From: Oceanidesulfovibrio indonesiensis
GTDB taxonomy: Bacteria > Desulfobacterota > Desulfovibrionia > Desulfovibrionales > Desulfovibrionaceae
DNA: 64,000 nt
Direction: 5' to 3'
Assembly: GCF_007625075.1 (NCBI RefSeq)
Contig: NZ_QMIE01000006.1
Span: 62,001 to 126,000, forward strand
In this document: positions 18,243 through 27,318 of the stretch, one piece after another
How the letters are laid out: each line of letters begins with the position of its first letter
Position numbering within the stretch: position 1 is the stretch's first letter
Program-made: the position numbers and the translations under genes
The notes under the pieces: generated by a model
Databases searched by the model: none
The model's input: the letters and a program-made list of their open reading frames with translations, nothing else
What the model was told of the DNA's origin: nothing

Positions 18243-18743
18243 ATGTCGCGCGAACGACTCCGAATGCCGGCGACCATGGAGTCCTACGACGAGTTGCGGC
18301 TCTTCGTGCTCAAACGGACGCCGCGGGGGGTGCATCAGAAGGTAGACCTGGTGCTGGAGGAGCTGCTGCTCAACGTAATATACTACGCGTACACGCCGGA
18401 CGGTGAAACTCCTGATCCGGCATGCGCGGAGGCAGCCGGCCGATCATCGCGTCAGGGGGAAATGCCCGACCCGGACCGCGTCCTGGAGGTTGAGCTCGAC
18501 CGTCGCGGCGGCGCTGACTGTGATTCCGGCACGGCGGAGGAGTTCGTGCTGCGGGTTCGCGACTGGGGCAGGCCCTTCGATCCGGTGCAGCGTGCGCGGC
18601 CTGATACGAGGTGCTCGTTGGAGAAACGCACTCTGGGCGGCCTGGGCATCCTGCTCGTGCGCAAGATGGCCGACAGTGTGAGCTACCAACGCAATGCAAA
18701 TGAGAATATTGTGGACGTGCGCTTTATCGTGCCGTGCCGTTAG
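18243..18743 (+). CDS. Serine kinase-type anti-sigma regulatory protein (HATPase_c_2)
   Basis: 166 residues, a GHKL ATPase of the RsbW/SpoIIAB class: N-box LVLEELLLNVIYYAY (E-x3-N), then LRVRDWGRPFDP (G1 box) and TLGGLGILLVRKMADSVSY (G2 box). It would phosphorylate the upstream STAS protein and release or capture a regulatory target. A proline- and charge-rich stretch (about 55-85) makes it longer than RsbW. 24 nt after the STAS stop. Confidence 0.85.
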   Translation: MSRERLRMPATMESYDELRLFVLKRTPRGVHQKVDLVLEELLLNVIYYAYTPDGETPDPACAEAAGRSSRQGEMPDPDRVLEVELDRRGGADCDSGTAEEFVLRVRDWGRPFDPVQRARPDTRCSLEKRTLGGLGILLVRKMADSVSYQRNANENIVDVRFIVPCR

Positions 18744-18770
18744 CCGGCCGTTGTAAAGATCACGGAGCGG

Positions 18771-19112
18771 TCAGGGCTGGCCGAACACTTCGATCGCGTC
18801 ATCGACGCAGCTGTGGATAGGGATGATGGTATCGAAGCCGGACATGTCGAACACTTCGCGGACATAGTCCCTCAGGCCGCAAACGGCGAACTTGCCGCTT
18901 TTCGCCTTGAGCGCCTTGGCAGCCTTGAGAAATTCCCGCAGCCCCGCGCTGGAGATGTACTCCAGCCCTTCCAGATCGAGAACGAGTCTGGCTTCGCCAG
19001 CGTCGATGAGGGCGGTGATGGCATTGCCGAACTCCGCAGCCGTGCTCGCATCGATCCGCCCCTTGACCTCTACCACCCGGACGTTTTCCACTTTTCTGTC
19101 AAGTATTTCCAT
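18771..19112 (-). CDS. STAS-domain anti-sigma factor antagonist
   Basis: 113 residues: VVEVKGRIDASTAAEFGNAI and LVLDLEGLEYISSAGLREFL, with the phosphorylatable Ser in EYISSAGLR. It converges on the anti-sigma gene and is oriented with the cyclic-nucleotide-binding gene and the ABC exporter. A second antagonist for the same kinase, or for another, is plausible. The ATG at 19112 starts the domain; an in-frame upstream extension is not protein-like. Confidence 0.88.
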   Translation of the reverse strand: MEILDRKVENVRVVEVKGRIDASTAAEFGNAITALIDAGEARLVLDLEGLEYISSAGLREFLKAAKALKAKSGKFAVCGLRDYVREVFDMSGFDTIIPIHSCVDDAIEVFGQP

Positions 19113-19140
19113 GATTGTGCTCGTGCGTTGTGCGCGTTGT

Positions 19141-19644
19141 TTACAGAAGGGATACACCAACGTGCGGTTCGTCGTTCTCCTTTTCAAGGGCAGTGCGTTC
19201 CCAGCCGTTTACAGCTTCGGACACGGCCACGAGAAGCCGTGTGCCGATGCCGGGAAACTGTTCGAGCGTCTTGAAAAAGCGTTCGCGCGTGATGGTGAGA
19301 AACACGGACTCCCCTTCTGCCTCCACGGTAAACAGGTGGGGCGACTTGCCCATCAGTCCCAGGAAGCCGAAGTAGCTTTCCGGGCCGAACTCCGCCAGGG
19401 TCGTCCCGTGCTCCCGGTAGGCTATTAGCTTGCCCGAGATGACGAAGACGAACTGGCCTTCCTGCTCGCCTTGTTTGTAGAGCACCTCTCCGTCCTTGAG
19501 GCGTTCCCGCGAAGCCAGGTAGGCGATGACCTTGAGCGGCTCCAGATCGAGCCCTGAGAAGTAGGTGATCTGCCGCAGAATTTCCAGGTTCTTCTGGAAT
19601 TCGCTCGTCTGCTTACTGGACTCGGCTTCCGTGGACGAGTTCAT
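19141..19644 (-). CDS. Cyclic-nucleotide-binding (CRP-like cNMP) domain protein without HTH
   Basis: 167 residues, a single cNMP-binding beta-roll: FSGLDLEPLKVIAYLASRERLKDGEVLYKQGEQEGQ... and ISGKLIAYREHGTTLAEFGPESYFGFLGLM. The usual GEL/RTA phosphate cassette is not conserved: FGPESYFGFLGL replaces the LGxGxxFGExxLL pattern in part. No DNA-binding domain follows. Its first codons overlap the 3' end of the ABC exporter gene by 32 bp, so it is cotranscribed and may sense a ligand or gate the partner-switch proteins downstream. Confidence 0.8.
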   Translation of the reverse strand: MNSSTEAESSKQTSEFQKNLEILRQITYFSGLDLEPLKVIAYLASRERLKDGEVLYKQGEQEGQFVFVISGKLIAYREHGTTLAEFGPESYFGFLGLMGKSPHLFTVEAEGESVFLTITRERFFKTLEQFPGIGTRLLVAVSEAVNGWERTALEKENDEPHVGVSLL

Positions 19645-22138
19645 AGAGCATACCCTTCTTTTGCATGAGTTCGTCGTACGGGCCCATTTCCACGATCTTG
19701 CCCGCCTTCATGACGGCCACTTTGTCGAATTTCTTGATGATGTCCAGGCGATGCACCACGGAGATGAGCGTGGATCGGCCCTTCCACTTTGTCTCGATGA
19801 GGTTCTGGATGCGGGACTGGGAGCGGTTGTCCAGCGCGGAAGTCGCCTCGTCCATGATGAGGACCGGGGGTTCCTTGATGAACGAGCGGGCGATGGCGAG
19901 CTTCTGCTTCTGGCCGCCGGAGAGACGGTCGCCCTTGGTGCCAACGCGGAATTGCATGCCGATGCCGGCGATGGTCTCCAGCAGGTCCTCTTCGATGAGC
20001 AGCATGACGATGGACTGGCTGATACGGTCCTGCACCTGGTGTTGCTCGGTCTTGGCCTTGCCGAAAAGGATGTTGTCGAGAATGGACTGGGAATCAATGT
20101 AGGCGGACTTGCGGTAGAAGGAAAAGGCTTCGGGCATATCCTTCTCCACCTGCTCTTTGAACGCGGCGCGCGCCTCCAGGATCATGTTTTTCAGGAAGTC
20201 CGGCAGAGCGACCATTTTGTGCACGCCGGGCTTGAAGCGCAGACCCAGCCGCAGGAACTTGTCCTTCTCCTCGTCGGAAAGCTCGTTGATGCGGCGTTTC
20301 TTCATCTGGGCCACGAGTTCCTTGTATTCGTCGAGCTCGTCGCTGTCGATGGGGCTCTGCTCGAAGAATACGGCGTCCGGAGGCAGGGAGCCCAGAATAT
20401 CCACAGTGCTGCGCGCCAACTCCACGCCCAGGGTCAGCAGAGGCATTTTGAGCTGCGAATCGTCCAGGAACTTCTGGAAATATTCGTTGGACGTAAGCTT
20501 TTCCTGTGTGAACCGCTCCTCGTTCGGATTGCCGAAGGTGATGTTCGCAGCCACACTCGAGTGATCCAGGTATTTGTTTTCATCGAAGAATTCGAGATAG
20601 TCAGCGAGCTCGGGGCCGTGGTCCCGCTGGAAAGTGGTGCGGATGGCAATGAGCTTCTGCTTGAGCTCCTGCTTGTCGTCCTCCAGCACGGTATTCAGGC
20701 CGAACCGTAAGACGTCCTGGAAGATGCCCACCTGTTGCAGCACCTCGATCATGCGGTCCAGGCTGGGGAGCTTGCTGCGGTCCTTCACCTCGCCCCATTC
20801 GTCGCGGGGTATGTCCTCCGGGAAGTCGCTTTCCAGTCCGTAGAGCAGGTTTTCCTTGATGGTCCCGTCGAAGATGAAGGGCTCCTGGGCCACGATACCA
20901 AGGTTGTGAATGACGTCGCTCTTGGCCATTTCCGAAACTTCTTTGCCGTCAAGGGTGACGCTGCCGCCAGTGTACTTGTAAAGCTGGCCAATGCACTGGG
21001 CGAGGGTGGACTTGCCGCTGCCCGAGAACCCGACCACGGCGAGATGTTCTCCGTGCTCCAGATGCAGGTCGATGCCGTTGAGCAGCCGTATGCCTCCTTC
21101 CACCTCGAAGACCAGGCTATTCACGTCGATGACGCCTTCCATGTCGACGGGGTCGCGCGTTTCTTCCGGTACGACCTTGAACTCGGGCTCGACGTCGAAG
21201 TAGTCCATGGTCTTGTCATAGCGGGTCGTGGCGTCCTGGTATATCTGATAGAAATCCATGAGCTCCCGCCAGGGGTCGTAAATTTTCTCGTAAGCGGAGA
21301 GGAAGGCCACGAGGGCGCCGAGGTCGAACCGGCCGTTGATGGCGAGCCAGCCGCCCACCAGAAAGAGGATGAACGGCCCCATGTTCTGGAACAGATTGTT
21401 CAAAACCTTCACGCCCTGGCGGTACAGGGTCCAGATGATGCGGACCCGGAACAGCTCCTTCACGTACTGGGCGAACTTGCGGTTTTCGATCTTGTAGGAT
21501 CCGTTGCCATGCACCTCGTGGATGCCGGTCATGGTCTCGTTGATCTTGCTGGAGAGGACGCGTGTGGCGTCCACACGCTCCTTGTTCCAGTGGTTCGTGC
21601 GGCGTTGCAACTTGGGCAGGAGATAGATGAGCAGCGGATACAGGGCAAAGGAAAGCCCGGCAAGCAACGGGTTGAGATAAAAAAGATACCCGCCGAAAGC
21701 GAGTAGCGTGAGGATGTTGGTCACCGGAATGGCCACGGCCTGGCCCACGAACTCGCCGGCCGAGGAAAGCTCCTGCACCAGGGCGGCGATGACCGTGCCC
21801 GGCGACGATTTCCGGAAAAAGGACAAAGGCAGGGTCATGACATGCGAGTAAAGCTCGCGCCGCATCCGGGCCAGCGCCGTCTCGCCTATGTATGTCTGGA
21901 TGACGTTGATCGCGTACTTGAGCAGGCTGGCGAGCAGCACGGAGCCGATGAATCCGCCGCAGTACAGATAGAGAAGGTCGAGCCGCTTGAGGCTGATGGC
22001 CTCGTTGACGATCCGCTTCTGCATCTCCAGGGGAAAGACGCGCGCCGCGACCGTGACGAAAATGATGACGATGAGAAGCAGTTGGAGCTTGAGGCTTGAT
22101 TGTCTGACCCAGTAGAAGAGCGAGCGTTTCGTGACCAT
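19613..22138 (-). CDS. ABC exporter half-transporter with a large insertion in its ATPase domain
   Basis: 841 residues. A type IV membrane domain (1-330, six helices) is followed by an ATPase with Walker A GFSGSGKST (370-378) and Q-loop Q418 in VAQEPFIFDGTIKENLLYG. The signature LSGGQKQKLAIAR is only at 739-751, then Walker B VLIMDEATSALD and switch VVHRLD. A normal exporter has about 80-100 residues between Q-loop and signature; here there are about 320. Within the insertion two stretches echo the post-Q-loop segment: YLDHSSVAANITFGNP (523-538) and YIDSQSILDNILFGKA (680-695). Substrate unknown; cotranscribed with the cNMP and STAS genes. Confidence 0.88.
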   Translation of the reverse strand: MVTKRSLFYWVRQSSLKLQLLLIVIIFVTVAARVFPLEMQKRIVNEAISLKRLDLLYLYCGGFIGSVLLASLLKYAINVIQTYIGETALARMRRELYSHVMTLPLSFFRKSSPGTVIAALVQELSSAGEFVGQAVAIPVTNILTLLAFGGYLFYLNPLLAGLSFALYPLLIYLLPKLQRRTNHWNKERVDATRVLSSKINETMTGIHEVHGNGSYKIENRKFAQYVKELFRVRIIWTLYRQGVKVLNNLFQNMGPFILFLVGGWLAINGRFDLGALVAFLSAYEKIYDPWRELMDFYQIYQDATTRYDKTMDYFDVEPEFKVVPEETRDPVDMEGVIDVNSLVFEVEGGIRLLNGIDLHLEHGEHLAVVGFSGSGKSTLAQCIGQLYKYTGGSVTLDGKEVSEMAKSDVIHNLGIVAQEPFIFDGTIKENLLYGLESDFPEDIPRDEWGEVKDRSKLPSLDRMIEVLQQVGIFQDVLRFGLNTVLEDDKQELKQKLIAIRTTFQRDHGPELADYLEFFDENKYLDHSSVAANITFGNPNEERFTQEKLTSNEYFQKFLDDSQLKMPLLTLGVELARSTVDILGSLPPDAVFFEQSPIDSDELDEYKELVAQMKKRRINELSDEEKDKFLRLGLRFKPGVHKMVALPDFLKNMILEARAAFKEQVEKDMPEAFSFYRKSAYIDSQSILDNILFGKAKTEQHQVQDRISQSIVMLLIEEDLLETIAGIGMQFRVGTKGDRLSGGQKQKLAIARSFIKEPPVLIMDEATSALDNRSQSRIQNLIETKWKGRSTLISVVHRLDIIKKFDKVAVMKAGKIVEMGPYDELMQKKGMLYELVHGSRVQ

Positions 22139-22310
22139 GGGCGTTCCTTGTCCTGGAGCTGTGCGCCCCTGTGGCGTGCTGCCGGGAATTGCCCCGCCTC
22201 CGAACGGGCCGGTGGGTTGGCCGCATTATTCCTATCCCTTGCCATTTTGGCAATGGCGGGGAGCCGAAAAAGACATTTTCACCGCTGTTCTTCTGGGGTA
22301 TAGGCCCGGC

Positions 22311-23240
22311 GTGCGTGCGCAAGACTCGTTGACGCCCTTTCAGGGCATTCTCCTGGTCATGGTCGCGGCCGTGCTCTGGGGCCTCATCGGGCCGACGGCG
22401 AAGTTCGCCTTCGCTTCAGGCATGGACGTGCTCGAGGTGGGATTCTACCGAACCATGATCGGCTGGCTCCTTTTCGGAACCCATGCCGTGCTGCGCGGGC
22501 AGACGCGGGTCGCCCTGCGCGACTTGCCGCTTATCATGGCCTTCGGCGTGTTCGGAGTGGGCGGTCTTTTCGGGGGGTACGTGGTGGCGGTGAACGAAGG
22601 CGGCGCAGCTCTGGCCGCAGTGCTTCTCTACACCGCGCCGGCATGGGTGGCGCTCATGTCCTGGGTGTTGCTCGGCGAGCCAATGAGCGCAGGCAAGCTC
22701 TTGGCCGTGGGCCTGACCATACTCGGCGTCGCGTGCATCAGTCAGCTTTTCGCATCGGAAATCACCGTCACTGCCGGGGCTGTCGGATTCGGACTTCTCG
22801 CCGGCTTCAGCTACGCACTGTACTACATTTTCGGCAAACACTTCCTGGGGCGCTACCACACCTCCACGCTCTTTCTGTATGCGCTGCCGTGCGGCGCTGC
22901 GGTGATGTTGCCCTTTTTCTCGTTCCACGCGCCCACGGCGCAGGGCATGGCCGCCGTGGGCACGCTCGGGCTTGTGTCCACATATGCCGCGTATTTTCTG
23001 TATTACGTGGGTCTCAAGTACGTGGAGGCCACGCGCGCATCGGTCGTGGCCACGGTGGAGCCTCTGTCCGCGTGCGTGCTCGCGTATATCTTTTTCGGCG
23101 AGGTGTTCACGCCCACGGGGTATGCCGGAGCCGGGTTGATTCTGGCGGCTGTGCTGTTGACCATATGGGACGGCGGCCGCATCCGCGTGGTGGGCCGCGA
23201 GTCGCGCGTAGCGGCGGCTTCGTCCGAGACCAGAGAGTAG
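22311..23240 (+). CDS. EamA/DMT-family transporter
   Basis: About 309 residues, ten hydrophobic segments in two EamA repeats: ILLVMVAAVLWGLIGPTAKF opening the first, AGAVGFGLLAGFSYALYYIF opening the second. Family members export amino acids, nucleosides or other metabolites; the substrate cannot be read. The GTG at 22311 sits just before the first helix; the frame stays open to an ATG at 22131, but that stretch is Pro/Gly/Trp-rich and overlaps the exporter gene on the other strand, so I prefer the GTG. Confidence 0.75.
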   Translation: MRAQDSLTPFQGILLVMVAAVLWGLIGPTAKFAFASGMDVLEVGFYRTMIGWLLFGTHAVLRGQTRVALRDLPLIMAFGVFGVGGLFGGYVVAVNEGGAALAAVLLYTAPAWVALMSWVLLGEPMSAGKLLAVGLTILGVACISQLFASEITVTAGAVGFGLLAGFSYALYYIFGKHFLGRYHTSTLFLYALPCGAAVMLPFFSFHAPTAQGMAAVGTLGLVSTYAAYFLYYVGLKYVEATRASVVATVEPLSACVLAYIFFGEVFTPTGYAGAGLILAAVLLTIWDGGRIRVVGRESRVAAASSETRE

Positions 23241-23255
23241 AAAGACGCCCGGCGC

Positions 23256-23981
23256 CTATTCGCCGAGATAGGCCTTGCGTATCTCCGGGTTGTGCAGCAG
23301 CGCCTCGGCCTTGTCTTCGAGCACCACGGAGCCTGTTTCCAGCACATAGCCGCGGTTGGCCATCTTCAGCGCGATGTTGGCGTTCTGCTCCACGAGCAGA
23401 ATGGTCACGCCGTCTTCCTCGTTGATGGTCTTGACGATCTCGAAGATCTGCTTGACGACGAGCGGGGCGAGCCCCAGCGACGGTTCGTCCAGCAAAAGCA
23501 GCTTGGGCCGGGCCATGAGCGCGCGGCCGATGGCGAGCATCTGCTGCTCGCCGCCGGAAAGCGTGCCGCCGGGCTGGCTTCGGCGTTCCTTGAGGCGAGG
23601 AAAGAGCTCGTACACGTGGTTGCGGTCTTTTCTCACGCCGCCGTGGTCGCGGCGGAAGAATGCGCCCATGTCCAGGTTTTCGGCGACTGTGAGCCGTGGG
23701 AAGATGCGCCGGCCCTCCGGCACCTGGCAAAGGCCCATCATAGGGAGCTTGTCCGCGTTGACGCCGCGGATGTCTTCGCCCTGATAGGTAAGGGCGCCGC
23801 CCGAAGCCTTGACGATGTTGCAGATGGTCATGAGCGTGGTGGACTTGCCGGCGCCGTTGGCGCCGATAATGGAAACGATCTCTCCGGCGGCCACGCTGAG
23901 ATTGATGCCCTTGAGGGCCTGGATGCGCCCGTAGTGGGCGGTGATGTCCGTGAGCTGAAGCAGTGGTTCTGCGGAGGTCAT
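23256..23981 (-). CDS. livF: Branched-chain amino acid ABC transporter, ATP-binding protein LivF
   Basis: 241 residues. Walker A GANGAGKST, Q-loop CQVPEGRRIFPRLTVAENL (the VPEGR motif typical of LivF), signature LSGGEQQMLAIGRAL, Walker B LLLLDEPSLGLAPLV and LVEQNANIAL. One of two ATPases driving LivHM. Last gene of the operon, convergent with the DMT gene with only 15 bp between the stops. Confidence 0.94.
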   Translation of the reverse strand: MTSAEPLLQLTDITAHYGRIQALKGINLSVAAGEIVSIIGANGAGKSTTLMTICNIVKASGGALTYQGEDIRGVNADKLPMMGLCQVPEGRRIFPRLTVAENLDMGAFFRRDHGGVRKDRNHVYELFPRLKERRSQPGGTLSGGEQQMLAIGRALMARPKLLLLDEPSLGLAPLVVKQIFEIVKTINEEDGVTILLVEQNANIALKMANRGYVLETGSVVLEDKAEALLHNPEIRKAYLGE

Positions 23982-23985
23982 GCGG

Positions 23986-25209
23986 TCAATCCTCGTCGTC
24001 GGAGCGCTTGCCCATGCGTTTGGCCGGTATGAGGCCGGCGGGGCGGAAGAGCATCATCAATGTCATGACGCCGCCGAAAGCGAGCATGCGATAGAGTTCG
24101 AATTCGCGGAAGACCTCGGGCAGGGCGATGAGCGCAAGGGCGCCGAGCATGATGCCCGGGATCGACCCCATGCCGCCGAGCACGACCATGGAGAGCACGA
24201 GGGCCGATTCTATGAAGGTGAAGCTCTCCGGTGAAACAAAGCGCATGCGTGCCGCGAAGAACGCCCCGGCGAGTCCGCCGAACACCGCGCCCATTGCGTA
24301 GGCGAGCAGCTTGAAACGGAATGTGTTCACCCCCATGAGCTCGGCCGCGGTCTCGTCCTCGCGTATGGCCTCCCACGCGCGGCCGATACGCGAGAAGTTC
24401 AGCCGGTATACTCCCACAATGGAAAAGATCGCGAGCCCGAGGGCTACATAGTACAAGTACCCGAGGTTCTTTAGGAAGAAGACTTCCAGGGAGAAGCCGT
24501 CAGAAAAATCCGGTATGAGCACTGCCGGAGCATCGATGCCCAAAAGGCCGTTGGGGCCGTTGGTCAGGCTCATCCAGTTGTTCAGAACGATTCGTATGAT
24601 CTCGCCGAAGCCGAGCGTGACGATGGCCAGATAGTCTCCGCGCATGCGCAGGGTGGGATAGCCGATGAAGCAGCCGGCAATGGCGGCGAAAGTGGCGGCG
24701 AAGGGCAGCGCCACCCAGAACGGAAAGCCGTAATGGATGGACAAAAGAGCGTAGGTATAGGCGCCCACGCCGTAGAAGGCGATGTAGCCCAGGTCCAGCA
24801 GGCCGCACAGACCCACCACCACGTTCAGGCCGAGACCCAGCGAGATGTAGATGAGCACGCTTATGGCGATGTCCTGCGCATAGCGGGACGTGAACCACGG
24901 GAATGCCAGGGCCAGGGCTGCGCCGATGAGGATGTAAATCCACAGCGGCGGCGCGGCCAGCACCTTGCGCACTTCTTCCGCGGCCTTGCCGGCCGGGTTC
25001 AGAACCGGGTCGAGCCAGCCCTGCTTCTTGGCGAAGTAGATGACGGCCAGGATGGAGACGACCACGGCCACGCGAATCCATACGGCAAAGGCCGGCGCAA
25101 AACTCAGCGTGCCATCGTCGTTGATGCCCAGCAACGGCCAGAGCAGCAGCAGGAACCAGGCCAGCCCGATGACCAGCGTCAGCCAGTACTTCCTAGACTC
25201 GCGTGTCAT
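23986..25209 (-). CDS. livM: Branched-chain amino acid ABC transporter, permease LivM
   Basis: 407 residues with about ten membrane helices. The core permease sequences VGLCGLLDLGYIAFYGVGAYTYAL (about residues 150-173) and GRAWEAIREDETAAELMGVN (about 276-295, cytoplasmic loop contacting the ATPases) identify LivM. A long N-terminal portion with three extra helices precedes the core, as in other Desulfovibrio homologs. It overlaps livH by 17 bp and ends 4 nt before livF, so translation is tightly coupled. Confidence 0.93.
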   Translation of the reverse strand: MTRESRKYWLTLVIGLAWFLLLLWPLLGINDDGTLSFAPAFAVWIRVAVVVSILAVIYFAKKQGWLDPVLNPAGKAAEEVRKVLAAPPLWIYILIGAALALAFPWFTSRYAQDIAISVLIYISLGLGLNVVVGLCGLLDLGYIAFYGVGAYTYALLSIHYGFPFWVALPFAATFAAIAGCFIGYPTLRMRGDYLAIVTLGFGEIIRIVLNNWMSLTNGPNGLLGIDAPAVLIPDFSDGFSLEVFFLKNLGYLYYVALGLAIFSIVGVYRLNFSRIGRAWEAIREDETAAELMGVNTFRFKLLAYAMGAVFGGLAGAFFAARMRFVSPESFTFIESALVLSMVVLGGMGSIPGIMLGALALIALPEVFREFELYRMLAFGGVMTLMMLFRPAGLIPAKRMGKRSDDED

Positions 25210-26110
25210 CGACGTTCTCTCCCATGATTCCGGTGGGCATGAAGTAGAGCACGAGGATGAGGATGACGAAGGCGAAGACGTCCTTGTACTCGCCGCCGTG
25301 CGGTATGTACGCAGCGGCGAATATCTCCACCATGCCGATGATCAATCCGCCGATCATCGCGCCCGTAATGTTGCCGATGCCGCCGAGCACCGCGGCGGCA
25401 AACGCCTTGATGCCCGGGACGAAACCCATGTCGTAGCGGACCGAGCCGTAGTAGAGGCCGACCATGATGCCCGCGGCGGCTGCGAGACCAGCGCCGATGG
25501 CGAAGGTGGTGGCGATGACCCGGTTGGAGTTGATGCCGACCAGCGCAGCCATGACCTTGTCCTGCGCGGTGGCGCGCATGGCCCTGCCGATGCGCGTCTT
25601 GAACACCAGCGTGTTCAGCGCGATGAGCAACCCGGCGGTAAGGCTCAGGATGATGACCTGCATGTAGTTGATGTGCAGGGAACCGAGGTCGAACCCGCCG
25701 CTGGTGAAGGCGATGGGATAGGCTTTGTCGTATACGCCCTGGGTGAGCATCAGGCCGTTCTGCAGAAAAATGGACATGCCGAGGGCGGAGAGCAGAACGG
25801 ACAGGCGGCTCGAATTCCTGAGCGGCTTGTAGGCCACCTTTTCCACCGCCATGGCGAGCATGGCGCAATACCCCATGGCCAGAGCGAGCGAGATGCCGAG
25901 GCACAGCCATGGCGATGTCTCCATGAGGCCATTCGCGGCAAGAAAGCTCAGGAGGATCACACCCATATATCCGCCGGCGGCGAAAATCTCGCCGTGCGCG
26001 AAGTTGATGAGCTGAATGATCCCGTAGACCATGGTGTAGCCCAGGGCTACCAGCGCGTAGACGCCGCCGAGGGTCAACCCGTTGATAAGCTGCTGCAGAA
26101 AATAGTCCAT
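25193..26110 (-). CDS. livH: Branched-chain amino acid ABC transporter, permease LivH
   Basis: 305 residues, eight or so helices. The LivH hallmarks are LQQLINGLTLGGVYALVALG at the N-terminus, GIIQLINFAHGEIFAAGGYM and the ATPase-contact loop GRAMRATAQDKVMAALVGIN. Forms the translocation pore with LivM. It follows the binding-protein gene by 69 nt and overlaps livM. Confidence 0.94.
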   Translation of the reverse strand: MDYFLQQLINGLTLGGVYALVALGYTMVYGIIQLINFAHGEIFAAGGYMGVILLSFLAANGLMETSPWLCLGISLALAMGYCAMLAMAVEKVAYKPLRNSSRLSVLLSALGMSIFLQNGLMLTQGVYDKAYPIAFTSGGFDLGSLHINYMQVIILSLTAGLLIALNTLVFKTRIGRAMRATAQDKVMAALVGINSNRVIATTFAIGAGLAAAAGIMVGLYYGSVRYDMGFVPGIKAFAAAVLGGIGNITGAMIGGLIIGMVEIFAAAYIPHGGEYKDVFAFVILILVLYFMPTGIMGENVDDTRV

Positions 26111-26179
26111 AGGCGGATCAGGTCGGAAATAAGTTCAGGGGGCCGCGGCTGCGACCCCCCGCAGAGAGTTGGCCGGTTT

Positions 26180-27307
26180 CTAGTACAGCTCGCCGGTGTT
26201 GGGATCCCAGTAGTTCACGTACTCGCCGTCCTTGATCACGCGGATGACGTAGTTGGAGCCGGAATCGCCGTTTTCCATGAATTTGACATGCTTGGTGGCG
26301 CCCTCATAGTCCATTTTCATGATCTCGGCCTTGACCGCGGCGGCGTCGGTGGTGCCGGCGTTCTTGATGGCGGAGAGCAGGATGTAGGCGGCGTCGTATG
26401 AATAGCCGGAGTAGGCGCCCGGCTCGCCGAATTCGGCGTACGCGTCCTTGAATTTCTTGAAGGCGGGCTTTTCTTCATCGATGAAGCCGAAAGTGAGATA
26501 CACGCCGTCGGCAGCTTCTTTGGCGTTCTGGATGAGCTGCGGATGGTAGACCGCGTCCTGAGCCACGATGGCTGCCTCGATGCCGGCGCGCCGGGCCTGG
26601 ATGAGCATGAGAGCGCCGGAGGAGGAGTTCTGCAGGCTCATGTAAAAGACATCCGGGTTGGCGCGCTTGATCTTGGTGAGCACAGCGGAGAAGTCCTTGT
26701 CGCCCTGGTTCACGTGGTCGTGGGCGATGACTTCGAGGCCGGCTTCTTCCGCGAGCTTGCGGACGTTGTCGGCCAGACCTTGGGAGTAGGTGGTCTTATC
26801 GTCCACGATGAAAATAGTCTTGGCATCAAGGTGGTCGGTCATGAACTTCACGGCCGCCTTGGATTGGTCGTCGTCACGTCCGCACATGCGGAACATGTAC
26901 TCCAGGCCGCGCTCCGTGATTTTCTCGTTGGTGGAGGCCGGGGTGATCATGATGATGTCTTCTTCCATGAGGGCCTCGGAGGAGGGCATGGTTGCGCTGG
27001 AGCAGTAGGCTCCGATCACGCCTGGAACACCTTCGTTGATGAGTTTGTTGGCGGCGGCCATGGCCTGGCGGGGGTCGCAGGCGCTGTCCTGGGCCAGCAC
27101 GACGATGTCCTCGTAACCCTCGATGCCGCCCTCGTCCTTGATGACCTTGATGGCGGCGCGCACACCATTGGCGATGTCGTTGCCGTCCGCGGCGTAGGGG
27201 CCGGTCAGGGGGGAGAGGCTGCCGATCTTGAGCACCTCGGCCTTGGCGCCCGCCGTGAAGGCGAAAAGCAGGCCAAGCGTGAGGGTGAGACAGAGTATCC
27301 GTTTCAT
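26180..27307 (-). CDS. livJ: Branched-chain amino acid ABC transporter, substrate-binding protein
   Basis: 375 residues. Signal peptide MKRILCLTLTLGLLFAFTAG with cleavage near AKAE. Type I periplasmic-binding fold: VLKIGSLSPLTGPYAADG, GVIGAYCSSATMPSSEAL, RGLEYMFRMCGRDDDQ and GYSYDAAYILLSAI. It presents Leu/Ile/Val or a related amino acid to LivHM. The ATG at 27307 has an AGGAGGAT SD just upstream. It sits between livG and livH, an arrangement seen in many Desulfovibrio liv operons. Whether J or K is a matter of naming. Confidence 0.9.
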   Translation of the reverse strand: MKRILCLTLTLGLLFAFTAGAKAEVLKIGSLSPLTGPYAADGNDIANGVRAAIKVIKDEGGIEGYEDIVVLAQDSACDPRQAMAAANKLINEGVPGVIGAYCSSATMPSSEALMEEDIIMITPASTNEKITERGLEYMFRMCGRDDDQSKAAVKFMTDHLDAKTIFIVDDKTTYSQGLADNVRKLAEEAGLEVIAHDHVNQGDKDFSAVLTKIKRANPDVFYMSLQNSSSGALMLIQARRAGIEAAIVAQDAVYHPQLIQNAKEAADGVYLTFGFIDEEKPAFKKFKDAYAEFGEPGAYSGYSYDAAYILLSAIKNAGTTDAAAVKAEIMKMDYEGATKHVKFMENGDSGSNYVIRVIKDGEYVNYWDPNTGELY

Positions 27308-27318
27308 ACATATCCTCC

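Noticed and set aside
19565-20710. Open frame antisense to the ABC exporter
   Set aside because: His/Asp/Leu/Val-rich reverse complement of a helix-rich gene; no SD.
25040-26401. A 453-codon open frame antisense to livM and livH
   Set aside because: Composition rich in Asp/Glu/His from the codon bias of the real genes; no motif.
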